Assembly: GCA_039545355.1 (NCBI GenBank)
Contig: BCJJ01000017.1
Span: forward strand, 186,001 to 250,000
DNA length: 64,000 nucleotides
Reading direction: 5' to 3'
DNA from: Trichosporon coremiiforme
Lineage: Eukaryota; Basidiomycota; Tremellomycetes; Trichosporonales; Trichosporonaceae
In this document: piece by piece, positions 1-11,249 of the stretch
How positions within the stretch are numbered: position 1 is the stretch's first letter
How the letters are laid out: the number at the start of each line of letters is the position of its first letter
Notes under the pieces: model-generated
What the model was told of the DNA's origin: nothing
Seen by the model: the letters and a program-made list of their open reading frames with translations, nothing else
The model's database searches: none
Program-made: the position numbers and the translations under genes

Positions 1-48
1 CCTTCCCCCGTTTGATAAACCGTCTTCTGACGCTCAGACTACGCGTTC

Positions 49-2037
49 ATGGTCCTCCTCAACCCCTCTGCCCCCACCTTCACACTCGATGTCAATCGTT
101 CGGGCTCCGCCGACTCGACTGACCCATCGAAATCTCACTGTTCCACGACTTCCTTTGCAACCGACAGCGAATTTCTTGCCTTCCCTCGCGGCATGAAGGT
201 TCACCCTCTCGTTCCTCCCAACACCCCCGAAGGTGAACGGCTGGACGTTGTCGACCTCGGCGTCAACAGGCACCTCGCCACGCGTCTTGGTGAAAGTTGG
301 AAGACCACCTTCCCTGCCTCCGCAGCGCCTCGTGTCAAGTCGAAGCACCTCGACGTCCCTCTCAACAAGGAACGCACCTTCGTTTCCGGCCATCGCTCCA
401 GGTCTCCCAGTCTCCCTGGCCTGCTGCCATCTGACGAGACTCGCAATGGTTCTCGCCCGCCTCGCGACCTCTCTTTCCTGTTCCAGCGTCTTGCGACCTC
501 CTCTCAAGTCAACGGCGTCCCCTTGAGCCTCAAGGAAGACACGAGCTTCGACCTGTTCGACGACGGCATCGATTATTCGCCCACCGGGGGGCAGCACAGC
601 TACGCCCCCATGAGCAACTCGCAGCGTCTCGCCGCATTCGGACAGCCTAACCCCGCTGTCGTTCCCGTGTTCTCCTATCCCGTTCACTCTGACGGCGGTC
701 ATGACATCTTGACTGCCGGTGACATCGGAGAAGGGCGCAACGGTGAGCTTACTGACCGAGACACCAGGACTGACAGGCTAGTCTACCTTCCCGACTTGCA
801 TTCGACTGTCTCGGAGGAGCAGCTCAAGCAGTGGGGCCAGAAGTTCGGTCGCGTTGTTTCAGTCAAGGTCGAGAACAATGGCTGTCTAACTCTAGACACC
901 TACGACATGCTCCCGGACGGTGCTAACCCGAGCTCTCGTAGGTAAGCCCCATTGTATCTACCACGCTGACGTGACGCAGATACGCTTTCATCATGTAAGC
1001 AGGCTGTGTATCCAGGCTCTGACATACAGGTTCGACACTCGTCTTGCTGCCGACGGATTCATGGGTGAGGCTCGGCGTCTCGGTCTCGATTGCCTGCACG
1101 GCAAGGAGACCCCTCACCTCAAGCAGAAGGCCTTGGAGGACCCTCACTCGAGCAACCTTTACGTGGCTGAGATCCCCCTTGACGCTACTGATGAGGTAAG
1201 CGCGGGGCAGCTCCGCCTGTAGTGCTGTGTGGCACAGCTGACCCCGCAGGAAATGCGCGAGCTCTTCCACCCCGGCATCATTTCTTCGCTCCGCTTCCTT
1301 ACCGACGACATGGGCAATCGCCGCGGCACTGCCATGGTCCGCCTTCAAAGCCGTGCCCAGGCCGAAGAGGCTATTCACAATGTACGTTTTTACCGCTGCT
1401 TCTCCATCTGACAGCCAGCTCGATCTCAAGGTCATCATGCCGGGCTGCACCAAGCCTCTCCAGGTCCGCATCGCCGACTCGGAGGTACGTTGAAGTCTGC
1501 ACGGGCTATCACTGACGCGTAGAATCAGAAAATCTTCAAGAAGGGCAGCCTGTCGAGCAACCGCCCCAGCATTTCCAACATGCGCCGTGGCAGCTCGAGC
1601 GGAAGCCTGCCGCCGCCGTTCGTCCCTCGCTCGTCGCCCAGCAGCTTGCCCTACACCCAACTCGACGACGAAACGCTTCTTGAGCACGTCGTAATGTATC
1701 AGACCGAGCTTCAACGCCGCCAAAGTCGTAAGGGGTACGTTGTTGCTTGAGCAAAACTGACCTCAGCACTCTGCCTCGTGCGTCACCTTCTGCTGTGTTT
1801 GACGTGCCCTCTCGCCGTGCAGCCAACGACGATCTGAACGGTTACTCTCCCTCTGCTTTCGACAACTCTGCTGCCCTCGCCAAGTACGTTCCTCCTCCTG
1901 CCAGGTGGAGGCACCCCATGGCGGTTGGCATCCCCTCTCCCCATGACGCCATCTCGAACCCATCCTCTGCCACATCTTCTGCGACCTCGCCATCTTTCAA
2001 GGACCACACACGTCCTGCCCCGCTTGAGCGCTGGTAA
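49..2037 (+). CDS. Tandem RRM RNA-binding protein (RBMS/MSSP-like)
   Basis: Likely exons are 49-941, 980-994, 1030-1195, 1250-1381, 1419-1484, 1523-1734 and 1767-2037, giving 584 aa. A disordered Ser/Pro-rich N-terminal half of about 240 residues precedes a first RRM. That RRM starts at LVYLPDLHSTVS, and its RNP1-like RYAFIMF is assembled across the 15-nt microexon 980-994. A second RRM starts at SNLYVAEIPL and contains RGTAMVRL. A Ser/Pro-rich tail follows. Paired RRMs of this type bind single-stranded RNA; the targets cannot be told from sequence. All joins keep frame, use GT-AG and have CTGAC branch points. The first exon may include one more short intron around 870-900, because the residues before RYAFIM fit an RRM poorly. 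A CTGAC plus CAG just before position 38 suggests that ATG 49 may lie inside a larger exon, so the 5' end may be missing from the window. Confidence 0.75.
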
Positions 2038-2545
2038 CGGCTCACCGTCACATCGTTTCTCATCCATCCAATCCATCCAATCCATCCAATTTAGCTCGCA
2101 TCGCACGCAAGTACGCCATACTCTGTATCTCTCTTGGCTACTGCCCTTCCTCAGACATACCCGATACACATTCTCCCACGAATCACACCCATTTTCTGTA
2201 TAATGCTGTACAATACTCTGCCAAGACAGGACTCTTGGAATGACATGCACGAAGTTCACATGTACTGTTGGGTTGGCATCTCCGTATTCACCAGTCTGTA
2301 CGAGGCATCGAGTGTCAGACAGCCGCGCGGCACGAGGGTTGTCGGTGTGGCACGCAAACGCCAGCCTGCATACACACGCATCCGGCTCACATCACTACAG
2401 CACAAGGTCAACCCCTTACTGACGACACAGAATCAATCCTTAGAGTTAACAAGCGCAGCCATGCAGAAGCGCTGCCTTACGTCCAGAAACGCAAACTCGC
2501 GCGGGGGACGCCACATAGTTGTATGCGACACCGGTATATAACATT
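2038..2545. other. Intergenic region with ATCCA repeat
   Basis: This is the 3' region of the RRM gene followed by the tRNA promoter. It holds a short tandem repeat of ATCCA units at about 2058-2092. A TATATA stretch at 2535-2540 sits just upstream of the tRNA gene. I see no convincing coding sequence; the short open frames here lack splice logic and domain content. Confidence 0.6.
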
Positions 2546-2655
2546 GGCGTTGTGGCGGAGTGGTTAACGCGGTTGACTCGAATGGTTTCTCACACTGAGA
2601 AGGGTTCTGCAATCAACTTCCTTCGGGAGCGCATGTTCGAATCATGTCAACGTCG
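2546..2655 (+). tRNA. tRNA-Ser(CGA), with intron
   Basis: A full cloverleaf can be folded by hand. The acceptor stem GGCGTTG (2546-2552) pairs with CAACGTC (2648-2654), with one G-T pair, and the discriminator is G2655. The D stem is GCG/CGC, with a GTGGTTAA loop. The anticodon stem GTTGA (2572-2576) pairs with TCAAC (2613-2617), and the anticodon CGA lies at 2579-2581. A long variable arm (about 2618-2630) marks a class II tRNA, and the T arm carries TTCGAAT. An intron of about 29 nt (2583-2611) lies after position 37, the usual place. It decodes UCG serine codons. A T run follows at 2659-2663 as the Pol III terminator, and TATATA lies upstream. Confidence 0.95.
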
Positions 2656-3272
2656 AAGCTTTTTGCATCTACTGAGCTCGGAGCAACTTTTTGCATGCAT
2701 CGGAATGCTCGAAACGGGCTGACGAAGCGATTGGACGATTTCGTGGTGGAAAATGGTTGAGCCGGCAGGGCGGACGGGTGGAGGGTGGAGGGTGGAGGTC
2801 GACACGTGGGTGGGATTACGGAGGCGCTAAGGGAGAGGGGGTTTCAACTATGGCTATTTGGCTGGATCTAAGTTCGCTTTCGCTTGGCTCCGTGTACCGC
2901 CTGGGACCTGTAGAACATAGCCGATCGACCTCATATCGATGCCGTGCTCCTCATTCCGGCTTGCGTTGTCAACCTACCCTTCAACCTGCGACTCGGAAAC
3001 GCTCGATCTAGATTGCTTGCACACACAACTGCATTACCGACGAGTTCCCGCATCTACTCCGCTCCGGTCACAGTAACTTGGCTGGCGGAGCCCCGCTGAA
3101 GGAGACCCTTTGCTGCGACTCACCACGTCTTCCGATCAAGTCCGAACGCCACCCACAGCTCCAGCTGATGTTCGTGTTGTACACTCCTTTCTCTCCGTGA
3201 CTGCCATAAACAACCGAATTTCGCGCCGGAATATTCACCCGGAGAGTCAGAGTGGCCGCTACACACCTCTGA
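2656..3272. other. Intergenic, tRNA to transporter
   Basis: Contains the Pol III T-run terminator of the tRNA gene and then the presumed promoter and leader of the cation transporter. There is a short purine-rich repeat (GGTGGAGGGTGGAGGGTGGAGGT) at about 2776-2800. No coding sequence is supported. Confidence 0.5.
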
Positions 3273-5134
3273 ATGTCGCCCATCCTCAAGCGCGATGTCG
3301 CCGAACAGGTCCGGCAAGCTCGACGTCTGGCTGCGGCCGCCGGAATAACAGACTATGAGGACTACGAGTACGAGCTAGACTCGGTCGGCAACAGTCGACC
3401 CCGGTCGAGCATCGAGACCAAGTCCGAGTTCAGCTTCAATGCCGCGTCAGATCGTAATACGCAGTCCGCCTTTGCATCATCATCAGCTCGTCGGCCTACG
3501 AGTTTCGACTCCCAGCGTGCTCCCCTCCCATCGGATAATGTTCAACAACCGCTGCTCGCGTCGGGCCGGAATAGCGCCGACTCTGCGTCTTCCGTCGACA
3601 CCCAGCTCACAACGATGAGCGCGAAAGAGGGCAAGCTGCAGGATCTGAAGGGTCTGCTCTTCTCTGTGAGTCTCACGGTCCATCTTGGCACGCGACTAGC
3701 TGCTCGGCAGCATTGCACCATGTGCTTCTCACAGTATCGAGCTGACCCGGCAGTCCACTCCGTCTTTGTTACTTGGCCTTGTCGGGCTCGTCTTTTCGGG
3801 AGAGTTGCTCGAGCACTGTGCGCGATGGCGCGTGTTCCGCAGGGTGGACGAGCTCTTCATTCTCGTGCCTATGATCGGGAATCTGAAGGGTAACCTGTAC
3901 GTGCTGAATCTATTGCGAGGGTTTCACTGACTTGTAAGGGAGATGTGTCTTTCTGCTCGACTCGGAACGTCTGCGTCTCTAGGCGAACTCGACCAGCGAC
4001 GGACACGTCGCGGGCTACTGCTCGCCAACCTGACGTTACTTGGCCTGCAGGCGCTCCTGATTTCCTGCCTCGCGGCTATCTTGTCGTTCCTGCTCGGTCT
4101 TTTCACGACTCACCGCCTGGGAGACGTCCCTTCGAACGGATTTCCCTCAAATGGGACCGTGAGCGACCCGTCGCAAAGCGATCCGTGGCGAGAGGGCCGG
4201 ACTCTTCCCGGCTTCGCGCAGCTGGTCATGGTCCTTGCCACCGGTATGGCTAGTGCCGGGTTCAGCTCCCTTGCGCTGGGTAGCTTCATGTGCTCTCTCG
4301 TCGTGCTGTGCCGTTGGAAGGGCCTCGATCCAGGTGAGTTTGCAGGTTACCACCTACATCAACTGACATCAGACAACATCACACCCCCGCTTGCTGCCTG
4401 TCTCGGAGATCTGGTGACCATCTTCATCCTGGCCCTGTTCGGCACGGCCCTGGTCGGCACGATGGACACTCCGGTACCCTCGATCCTTGTGCTTCTCATG
4501 TCTGCTGCGGCCGTGTGGTTCACGATCCGGGTGCTGCGAGTCGAATGGGTCCGGAACGTCGCCCGAGGCGGCTGGCTGCCGCTGATTGGAGCCATGCTCA
4601 TCAGCTCTGGCACCGGCATGGTCCTCGCAAAGGGTGTCGGGCACTACAAGGGCTTCGCGCTGCTGGCCATCTCCATGACCGGCCTAACCGGAAGCATCGG
4701 CGCGATCCACGCGAACCGGTTATCTACGACGCTGCACGCGAACCTCAGCAACAGCAAGCACCACGGACTGTCACCCAAGCAGAGCATGGGCGTGCTCTTC
4801 CTCCTCAGCTTCCCGGTGCAGGGCTGCTTCCTCGCCTTCGTGAACGCTGCGGGATGGACGGACGTGAACCTCGCCTGGGCCGGATGGCTGTCGTACATCG
4901 CGACGACCATCTTCAGTCTGCTGCTCGCCCATGGTCTCACGTTGTTCTGCTGGGCTCGGGATATGGACCCAGAGTAAGTCGCTCAGCTCATATGACCGGT
5001 TTTGTTAGCTGACTTCCAGTTCCTACACGCTGCCGATTCACAGTGCAATCGTGGACTTTGTCGGGCAGCTCTTCCTCATGGGCGCCTACGAGCTGTGCCG
5101 CGCCACCGGCCGTACGAGTGTCATGGCCGACTAG
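3273..5134 (+). CDS. SLC41/MgtE-type divalent cation transporter
   Basis: Likely exons are 3273-3665, 3754-3896, 3939-4333, 4373-4973 and 5020-5134, giving 548 aa. After about 130 disordered cytosolic residues there are two MgtE-like repeats. The first includes LVPMIGNLKGNLEM (rebuilt across intron 2) and DPDNITPPLAACLGDL (rebuilt across intron 3). The second includes LLAISMTGLTGSIGAIHANRL and ends with DPDSYTLPIHSAIVDF. These are the signature segments of the SLC41/MgtE Mg2+ transporter fold, with about ten hydrophobic helices. The likely role is Mg2+ (or other divalent cation) transport or efflux across the plasma or an internal membrane; the exact ion and location are inferred from the family. 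The start is the first ATG before a long in-frame exon. Every join restores a conserved residue. Confidence 0.9.
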
Positions 5135-5694
5135 ACCTTCCTCCAGACATTTAATACGTCAAGCATACAGGTTTGACCTACAACTACAGACATACATACA
5201 ATTCAACCATCTTGTAACCTCTTGTACCACCACCATCAACAGCTAATTGTAGAACGGCGACGCGCGAGATGTAATGTGACGACACTATCGGCGGCGGCGG
5301 CGGAGACGGGGCTGGCGAGGTAGACGGCGACGGTGATTGCTAATGGGCCAGCGGTGGCTTGGTTGGCTTATGCGCGGGCTGAATGCTTGGCGGTTGGGAT
5401 TAGGACTGCTTCTAATGGAGATTCGTAATGGGAGTGGGAGTGGGAGGTGGGAGGGAATATTTCTTTGGTATATTTTGATAATTTGTCCGAAGTTGGCTGG
5501 GTGGGATCAAACGGGGCTGAGCCCAATCACCAATCAGGGTGCAGGCGAGCGTATTCCTCCTGCTGGCTCCGACAGCACCCGCCCGTTGCGCCCGTACCCG
5601 TTGCACCACCATTGGAGAGCCAGGCATCTCGACAACTCAGTCACTCGCTACTTGACTTTGACTCACCGCTCATCCTCCCCAACCCCACCCCAAA
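5135..5694. promoter_or_regulatory. COX6 upstream region
   Basis: The 3' region of the transporter and promoter of COX6. It contains a GGC-rich tract near 5290, two copies of CTAATGG (5340-5346 and 5412-5418) and a purine repeat (GGGAGT units, about 5428-5455). The last 100 bases are pyrimidine-rich leader. No gene is seen. Confidence 0.4.
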
Positions 5695-6500
5695 ATGCTC
5701 GTCAACGCCGTCCGCGCCTCCATCCGCCCCGCCGTCCTCAAGGCCTCGCGTCCTGCCGCCCTCGCTGGTGAGTACGGCATCCCCATCAACGCAGACTTTG
5801 TCCCCCTCCGTCGACTTTCTCCCTCGGCAATTTGGCACCATGTCGTTCCGACCACGACCACCATCTGCGACTGTCTCAGTGCCCACCGATGCGCCCCGGC
5901 GACCGATACAGACGCGACATGCGCACTAGCGCAGCTTGGAGAAAGGAGAAGAGGGAGAGGACAAGGGACTGCAGACGCACACGGAAGGGGACATGCACGC
6001 AGATCAGCAGACTGGGATATACTAACGCTACAGCCGTTCGCTTCTCGTCCTCGCACGCCAAGGAGGAGTCCTACGACGAGTTCAACGCCAAGTACACCAC
6101 CTTCTTCGAGCAGGTTGGCGACCTCTTCGAGCTCCAGCGTGGACTGAACAACTGCTTCGCTTACGACCTCGTCCCCTCCACCTCTGTCATTGAGGCCGCC
6201 CTCCGCGCCTCGCGCAAGGTCAACGACTACGCCACCGCCGTGCGCATCCTCGAGGGTGTCAAGGCCAAGGTTGAGAACAAGGGACAGTACGAGGCTTACC
6301 TTAACGACCTCAAGCCGGTTATTGAGGAGCTCGGTGAGTTGGCTGAAGCAGCGGAGGAACATGGGTCCATGGACACGGCAAAGGGCAGCGTCCACCAAGC
6401 CTTTCTTCCTCCACTGCTATCCACAAGCTGCCTCTCGAATTCGACGAACATAGCTGACATGCCAGGCGTTGAGACCAAGGAGGAGCTCTACAACCTCTAA
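5695..6500 (+). CDS. COX6: Cytochrome c oxidase subunit COX6 (COX5A homologue)
   Basis: Exons are 5695-5767, 6034-6333 and 6466-6500, giving 135 aa, the usual length. Exon 1 encodes an Arg/Ala-rich mitochondrial presequence. Exon 2 starts AVRFSSSHAKEESYDEFNAK and carries the all-helical COX5A/COX6 repeat region with RGLNNCFAYDLVPSTSVIEA, which is diagnostic. Exon 3 supplies the terminal VETKEELYNL. The protein is a matrix-side nuclear-encoded subunit of respiratory complex IV. Intron 1 (266 nt) uses an ACTAAC branch point; intron 2 (132 nt) uses CTGAC. The gene is on the same strand as its neighbours, and the next gene also encodes a mitochondrial protein. Confidence 0.96.
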
Positions 6501-6918
6501 GCTGCGAGCTGGAGTGAAACAAAACTACTACCCTATCTACACAACCAAACCAAAGCTTAGACTTGATGTTGATTGGTTTTTATATCAAGCCGAAGCGACA
6601 TATGCATGACAAATAGCAGACACTGGCTCAGTTGCGACGAGCAGAGCCCCGAGAGCCAGGAAGGAATGCGCGAAGAGACAGAGGACTGGAAGAGCAGAAG
6701 GAGAGAGGTGCCCGGCATAAGGACAGTCGCGCGGGCGTATGAGATGGGCACCCGAAGTCAGCAGCCAGCACGGTATCGAGTAGAGGCGCATATGTAGTTT
6801 TGCCCGAACGTCATTGGCCGGCGTGCGAGCGTGTGAAGGTGGAGGCAGGTCCGGTGTGCGGTATGTCATAGAAAGTTGGGTTTCAGCTACATCTCTCGGC
6901 TTTACCCTCATCCCCATC
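6501..6918. other. Intergenic region
   Basis: The 3' UTR of COX6 and leader of the next gene. An open frame continues upstream of ATG 6919 to ATG 6814, but the intervening residues do not look like protein. Nothing else recognisable. Confidence 0.4.
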
Positions 6919-7843
6919 ATGATCACGACAACAGTACGCAGCCTGCGGCCCCTCGGACGTCTGAACTTGCGCGGAGCGACCGTTTCTGCCGTCCGCTTCA
7001 ACTCCAGCCTCCCCGCCGGCGCGTCAAAGGACAACGAGCACCCGCATCTCTACTACCACCTTCAGCCGCCGCCGCCCGCTGCGCCCCGCCGGATCGCGCT
7101 CAGCTTCCTCCCACAGTCGCCCGCAACTGCTGACTCCAAGACGGTGATCGGATACCTCCCCGCCGTCCAGGGCGTTGGGCTGAACAACTTCTCGGAGAAC
7201 AAGGAGTTTCTCAAGCTCCTCCATCAGGGCATCAAGGGTGCCATCGAAAACGGAGAGGCGCAGAGCGTCGAGTATCTTGCGCACACGCGGCCGGGAGATG
7301 GATACCTCACTCTGACCGGTAAGTGCATGCACCGGGGTGTGCAACGGTGCAGCTATGCCCGCTGCTAGAGATCTCTTAGCTGTTGTAGAGGGTTTGTGTA
7401 GCTGACATCAGACGAGCGCAACATTCCGCCGATGGGCCGTGTCGGTGAGCCGGAGGACATGCTTGCCTCCATCTTCGTCGAGAACGGAAAGCCCGTTGCC
7501 TCGACATACGAGCCGCTTCCCAGCTATCGCCTCGTGACGCAGCACGGTGTCCTCCAGCTGCCCGAGGACGTGGACAAGAGCGTCCTGAAGGTGCTGGAGA
7601 AGGTTGATGCCGAGGAGCGTTCCGCCTCCACCTCGTCCTGTGAGTCGAACCACGGGAGTGGACAGCTGACATGAAGCTGACGGACAAGGAACGCAGAATG
7701 CGGAGAGGGAACGGTTGGAGCACCTCGGATCTCTGCTCGGTGGCAGTGGAAGCGACGCTGCCTTCGATGACTTCCTCGCTGAGGCGCAGGCTATGGAGGC
7801 CGAGGAGCGAGCACAGCAGAAGAAGAAGCAGCAAGCAGATTAG
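6919..7843 (+). CDS. Conserved mitochondrial protein, function unknown
   Basis: Likely exons are 6919-7318, 7412-7639 and 7677-7843, giving 264 aa. ATG 6919 starts a classic amphipathic presequence (Arg/Leu/Ser-rich, ending VRFNSS), so matrix import is likely. The in-frame ATG at 6814 would place 35 unlikely residues before it. The body has a compact region with TVIGYLPA and FLKLLHQGIKGAIE, then GRVGEPEDMLASIFVENGK and LVTQHGVLQLPEDV. The C-terminus is a charged helix rich in Glu, Gln and Lys. The last intron is only 37 nt; the join T+CT is the one that avoids a stop and opens the tail. I do not recognise the family. Mitochondrial location is inferred from the presequence alone. Confidence 0.7.
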
Positions 7844-8271
7844 GGCAGGACGATGCTCGTTCTGAATGTTCTGACGAGATGCACACATACTGTATTATGA
7901 GCAGGCGGCATGCGCATGTCAGCCGAAAGGACGCTGGTGCCTCAGAATCACCTGGGGCAAGGAAGCCTTGGAAGCCACTGATCAACAATGCCCAACCTGG
8001 GAATCAAAGAGCCTCATTGCATCAACATAACCTCCGGAGTTGCGTAGAGCGTCTGACAGATGCATGCTGCCCTTTGTGGTGTACGCGAGGGTTGTTATCT
8101 CGGCCTGGTCCGTCAGTAATATTGGCCTGACCGGTACAGTGGTACGCGAAATTTGCCCCCGCTGGCGGCGAAGTTGGCCTGGCAGGCAGGCGGCAAAGTT
8201 ATCGGTCAAGCACGCGAACGCACGACTTCGACCAAAAACACCCTTCCTCGTCTTCCACCTTTACCCACAAA
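7844..8271. other. Intergenic region
   Basis: The 3' region of the mitochondrial protein and promoter of the WW-domain gene. No gene, repeat or distinctive promoter element was recognised. Confidence 0.4.
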
Positions 8272-10482
8272 ATGGAAGAAGAGGTCGATTGGGGAGAGGG
8301 CGACGGCTACTCTGATGACTGCCTCAGCCTCGGCGGCGACGATGTCGACGGTAAGCACCGGTTCCGGCGAGCTTTTCGATATGGAGGACGCGTGACAGCT
8401 GACAAAGTTCAAGATGTTGCCGCGGCCGACACCGCGAATGTAACCACCGCACCCGTCGATAGGAAGGAGGACAGCAAGCCGGTCGAGCAGTTAAAGTCTG
8501 ATGCTGCTTTGACGCCCGCGAAGGCAGCGAAGGAACCCCCGACCGGTCCCAAGGCGGCGACGCAGTCGCAGTCAGCACCGGACGAACGAACAAAGGACGA
8601 CAGCGCCGCGCCTCGACCTGCCTCGATCGACTCCCACAAGCCCTCGACCTCGTCACTCTCCGTCAACGGCCACCCTGGCCGACCCATCGCCAACGGCAGG
8701 GAGCGTTTGCCGCCAGCTGCGCCCCGCGGCGGTCGCCAGGACCGTCAACGCGGTGTCGTCGACAACCGAAGGGACTCGAGGAACCAGCGACTACCGGCCG
8801 GCCCGGTCCGTGTACGGCCTAGAGAGCCTAGCGGACCTCCCCCCGACACTCACGAGGAGCTGAGGAAGCCCCGTGGCAACGAGGACCGCGGGCCGCCCCT
8901 TCCCATCGGTTGGCAGCGCGTGTGGAGCAACACCCAGTCCAAGTACTTCTTCCACCACCCCGAGACTGGCGAGACGACGTGGGACCGCCCGAAGAACGAG
9001 GAGAAGAGGACAGATGTGTCTGCGCCTGTGCCGTCTCGCGAGCGTTCCCCGAGGAAGCGCAGCCGCAGTCCCGCGCGTCGTGACCGCGAGCCGCCGCGTG
9101 GGCCATCAAACCCGACCGAGAACGATGGCCGCCCGCCCCGCGCCTGGGGACCTGGATCCGCCAACGCGACCACGGCCGCACCGAGAGTGGACGACCGGCG
9201 TGCACCCCGCGACGGCCGCGACAGAGGGTGGCCGCAAAGGCCCCCTGTTGACGATCGACGCGACGCCCGCGACGTTCGCGACGCTCGTGATGCTCGTGAC
9301 AGCCGACTTCCTCGCGAGCTCCGTGGACGCCGAGACCGGGACAATCGGGACAGGCGCGACGAGCGGGACCGTGACCGCGAGCGCGAGCAGCAACGACGAG
9401 ACGACGCCAGGCGCGACGAGCGCCCGCCCGATACGGCATCGGCATACAACTCTCTCCCGCCGAAACCGGAGCAGCTGACTGCTGGAACGTCTTCGAATGA
9501 GGAGGCGGAGGCGCTCAAGGCTCGCCTGCGTCTGAAGGAGGAGCTCCGCAAGCAGGAGGAGGAGATGAAGGCTGCGCAGGAGCGTCTCCGGAGGCTGAAG
9601 GAGCAGGAGGCTCAGCTCGAAGCTGGAGTGAAGGCCAAGCCGCAGGAGGGCGTTTCCGGTCTGCCATCGAAACCTGTCGTCGACTCCAATGCCGGACCCA
9701 GCACAAGCGCCGGAGCGGCCGAGCCCCAGCCTGCTCCTGCCGCTGCGCAAGCGGCACCGGCCAGGCAACCCCGCGGACCGCCAGTGGAGGGCAACGGCTT
9801 CGGCCCCTCCAACGCGGCCAACGCAGCAGACGACTCCCGCCCTCCGCCAGCCTACGGCCCCGGTGCGCGCGGATCCCTCCCGAACCGACCCTTCCCACTC
9901 GTCCCCGACCGTCCAGCTCTGGGCCGCCGCGACTCAAGACGGAGAGAGCGCGAGAACGGCGGCAACTTCGATCGCCGCGGCATGGGCGGCGCGGATATGT
10001 ACCGTCCCTCTGGGGGCCGCTCGCCGCCGCGCGAGCGAGGCGACAGGGATCGCGAGAGGGAGAGGGAGCGTGAGAGGGGAATGGACCGCGAGCGTGACCG
10101 CCGGGATGAGCGCCGCGACGAACGTCGCGACCTACCGCCGCATCGGGAGCGTGATCGCCGCCCGAGAGAGCCTGCTCGCGATGCTCCCCGTGACGGACCT
10201 CGTGATGGTCCTCGCGATGCTCCTCGTGATGCACGTGAGCCACCCCGCGAGCCGCGCGGAGGCGACCGAGGCGACCGGGGCGAGCCGCAACGTGAGCGTG
10301 GTCCACCGGCTGCGCCTCGTGAGCCCCGTGAGGGATCTGGCAAGCCGGACTCGGGCGGCAAGTCGCTCAGCGACCGCCTCGGCCCGCCCGTGGACCGCAA
10401 GCGCCGCGAGCCCGAGGATGGCCCGGCGGCAGGTGTGCATCCGGACCGGCTGAAGAGGATGCGCAGCCCGCGGCGGCGATAG
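8272..10482 (+). CDS. WW-domain protein with RD/RE-rich tail, probable RNA-processing factor
   Basis: ATG 8272 opens an acidic N-terminus (MEEEVDWGEGD). A 57-nt intron at 8351-8407 is likely (GTAAGC donor, CAGCTGAC branch, AAAG acceptor). Its length is a multiple of three, so it could be retained without a frameshift; removing it leaves 717 aa. A single WW domain at about residues 188-223 has both tryptophans and the terminal proline (GWQRVW and TTWDRP). It is followed by an SPRKRSRSP segment, a Glu/Arg coiled coil (EELRKQEEEMKAAQERLRRL) and long Arg-Asp/Arg-Glu dipeptide runs. WW domains bind proline-rich ligands, and RD/RE runs are common in splicing and 3'-end factors. A nuclear RNA-processing role is inferred. 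The specific orthologue was not identified. Confidence 0.8.
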   Translation: MEEEVDWGEGDGYSDDCLSLGGDDVDGKHRFRRAFRYGGRVTADKVQDVAAADTANVTTAPVDRKEDSKPVEQLKSDAALTPAKAAKEPPTGPKAATQSQSAPDERTKDDSAAPRPASIDSHKPSTSSLSVNGHPGRPIANGRERLPPAAPRGGRQDRQRGVVDNRRDSRNQRLPAGPVRVRPREPSGPPPDTHEELRKPRGNEDRGPPLPIGWQRVWSNTQSKYFFHHPETGETTWDRPKNEEKRTDVSAPVPSRERSPRKRSRSPARRDREPPRGPSNPTENDGRPPRAWGPGSANATTAAPRVDDRRAPRDGRDRGWPQRPPVDDRRDARDVRDARDARDSRLPRELRGRRDRDNRDRRDERDRDREREQQRRDDARRDERPPDTASAYNSLPPKPEQLTAGTSSNEEAEALKARLRLKEELRKQEEEMKAAQERLRRLKEQEAQLEAGVKAKPQEGVSGLPSKPVVDSNAGPSTSAGAAEPQPAPAAAQAAPARQPRGPPVEGNGFGPSNAANAADDSRPPPAYGPGARGSLPNRPFPLVPDRPALGRRDSRRRERENGGNFDRRGMGGADMYRPSGGRSPPRERGDRDRERERERERGMDRERDRRDERRDERRDLPPHRERDRRPREPARDAPRDGPRDGPRDAPRDAREPPREPRGGDRGDRGEPQRERGPPAAPREPREGSGKPDSGGKSLSDRLGPPVDRKRREPEDGPAAGVHPDRLKRMRSPRRR

Positions 10483-11249
10483 TAAACAGTAGTCATAGAC
10501 CATAGTGAGAGTTGGGGATTGTGTATAGATGCATTGGGTCTGTAGTCTTGGCAATAGAGGTGCGGAATGTGGTGGAACGTCATTGGTGTTAACAGCACAG
10601 TGGGCAAAGTAAGATTGAAGAGTTCTTGATCGTCTCTCTGCGAGACAGCGTTGCCAGCTTGCCGGAGAGTGTAGGTGGACAGCGCTCGAAGCGACGGAGC
10701 GACGTAGCAATGCGGGGAAGGCGGGGATCAAGATTAAGGGTTGCTAGGCATGCTGGGCGCAGTTGAGGACACCGAGTTGGTATAAAGAGCACCGTGGTGG
10801 AGGTGCCACGTGGTAAGGGCCGGGTCCGGCCCTGTGTGCGGTTCGCCTGAATTCACGTCTGGGCCCGTCTAGGTGCGGTGCGTCGTCTCGTCTCGTCGTC
10901 GCTGCAGCCGCACGCAGCAGTCCACCGTGTCTGCCTTCGTCCTCCTCGCTCTTTCCTCGCCGTCAACACCGTCACCAACACCCCTCACGCCCAGCACACC
11001 ACACAGCTCGACCCATACAGGCCCGTGCAACCTCCACTCCCAGCCCCAGCCCCGCCGGCCGCACTCCCGCCCCGGCCCGCTGACAACGCTACCGCGACGT
11101 CCGTCTCCAGCGACAACTCGACTCCGCGACTGCCTCGGCCGTATCCCTGTCACTTCATACCTTCACCGCTTCCCCCTCCCGACCCCTTCCTCTCGACCTC
11201 TCACCCCTTCCTACTCTACTCCGCCAGTGTTCAGCACTAGTCCGACGCC
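10483..11249. promoter_or_regulatory. Intergenic region and pyrimidine-rich leader of the RabGAP gene
   Basis: The 3' region of the WW gene, then about 370 bases of C/T-rich sequence (roughly 10870-11249) typical of long fungal 5' leaders. No independent gene is supported. Confidence 0.5.
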
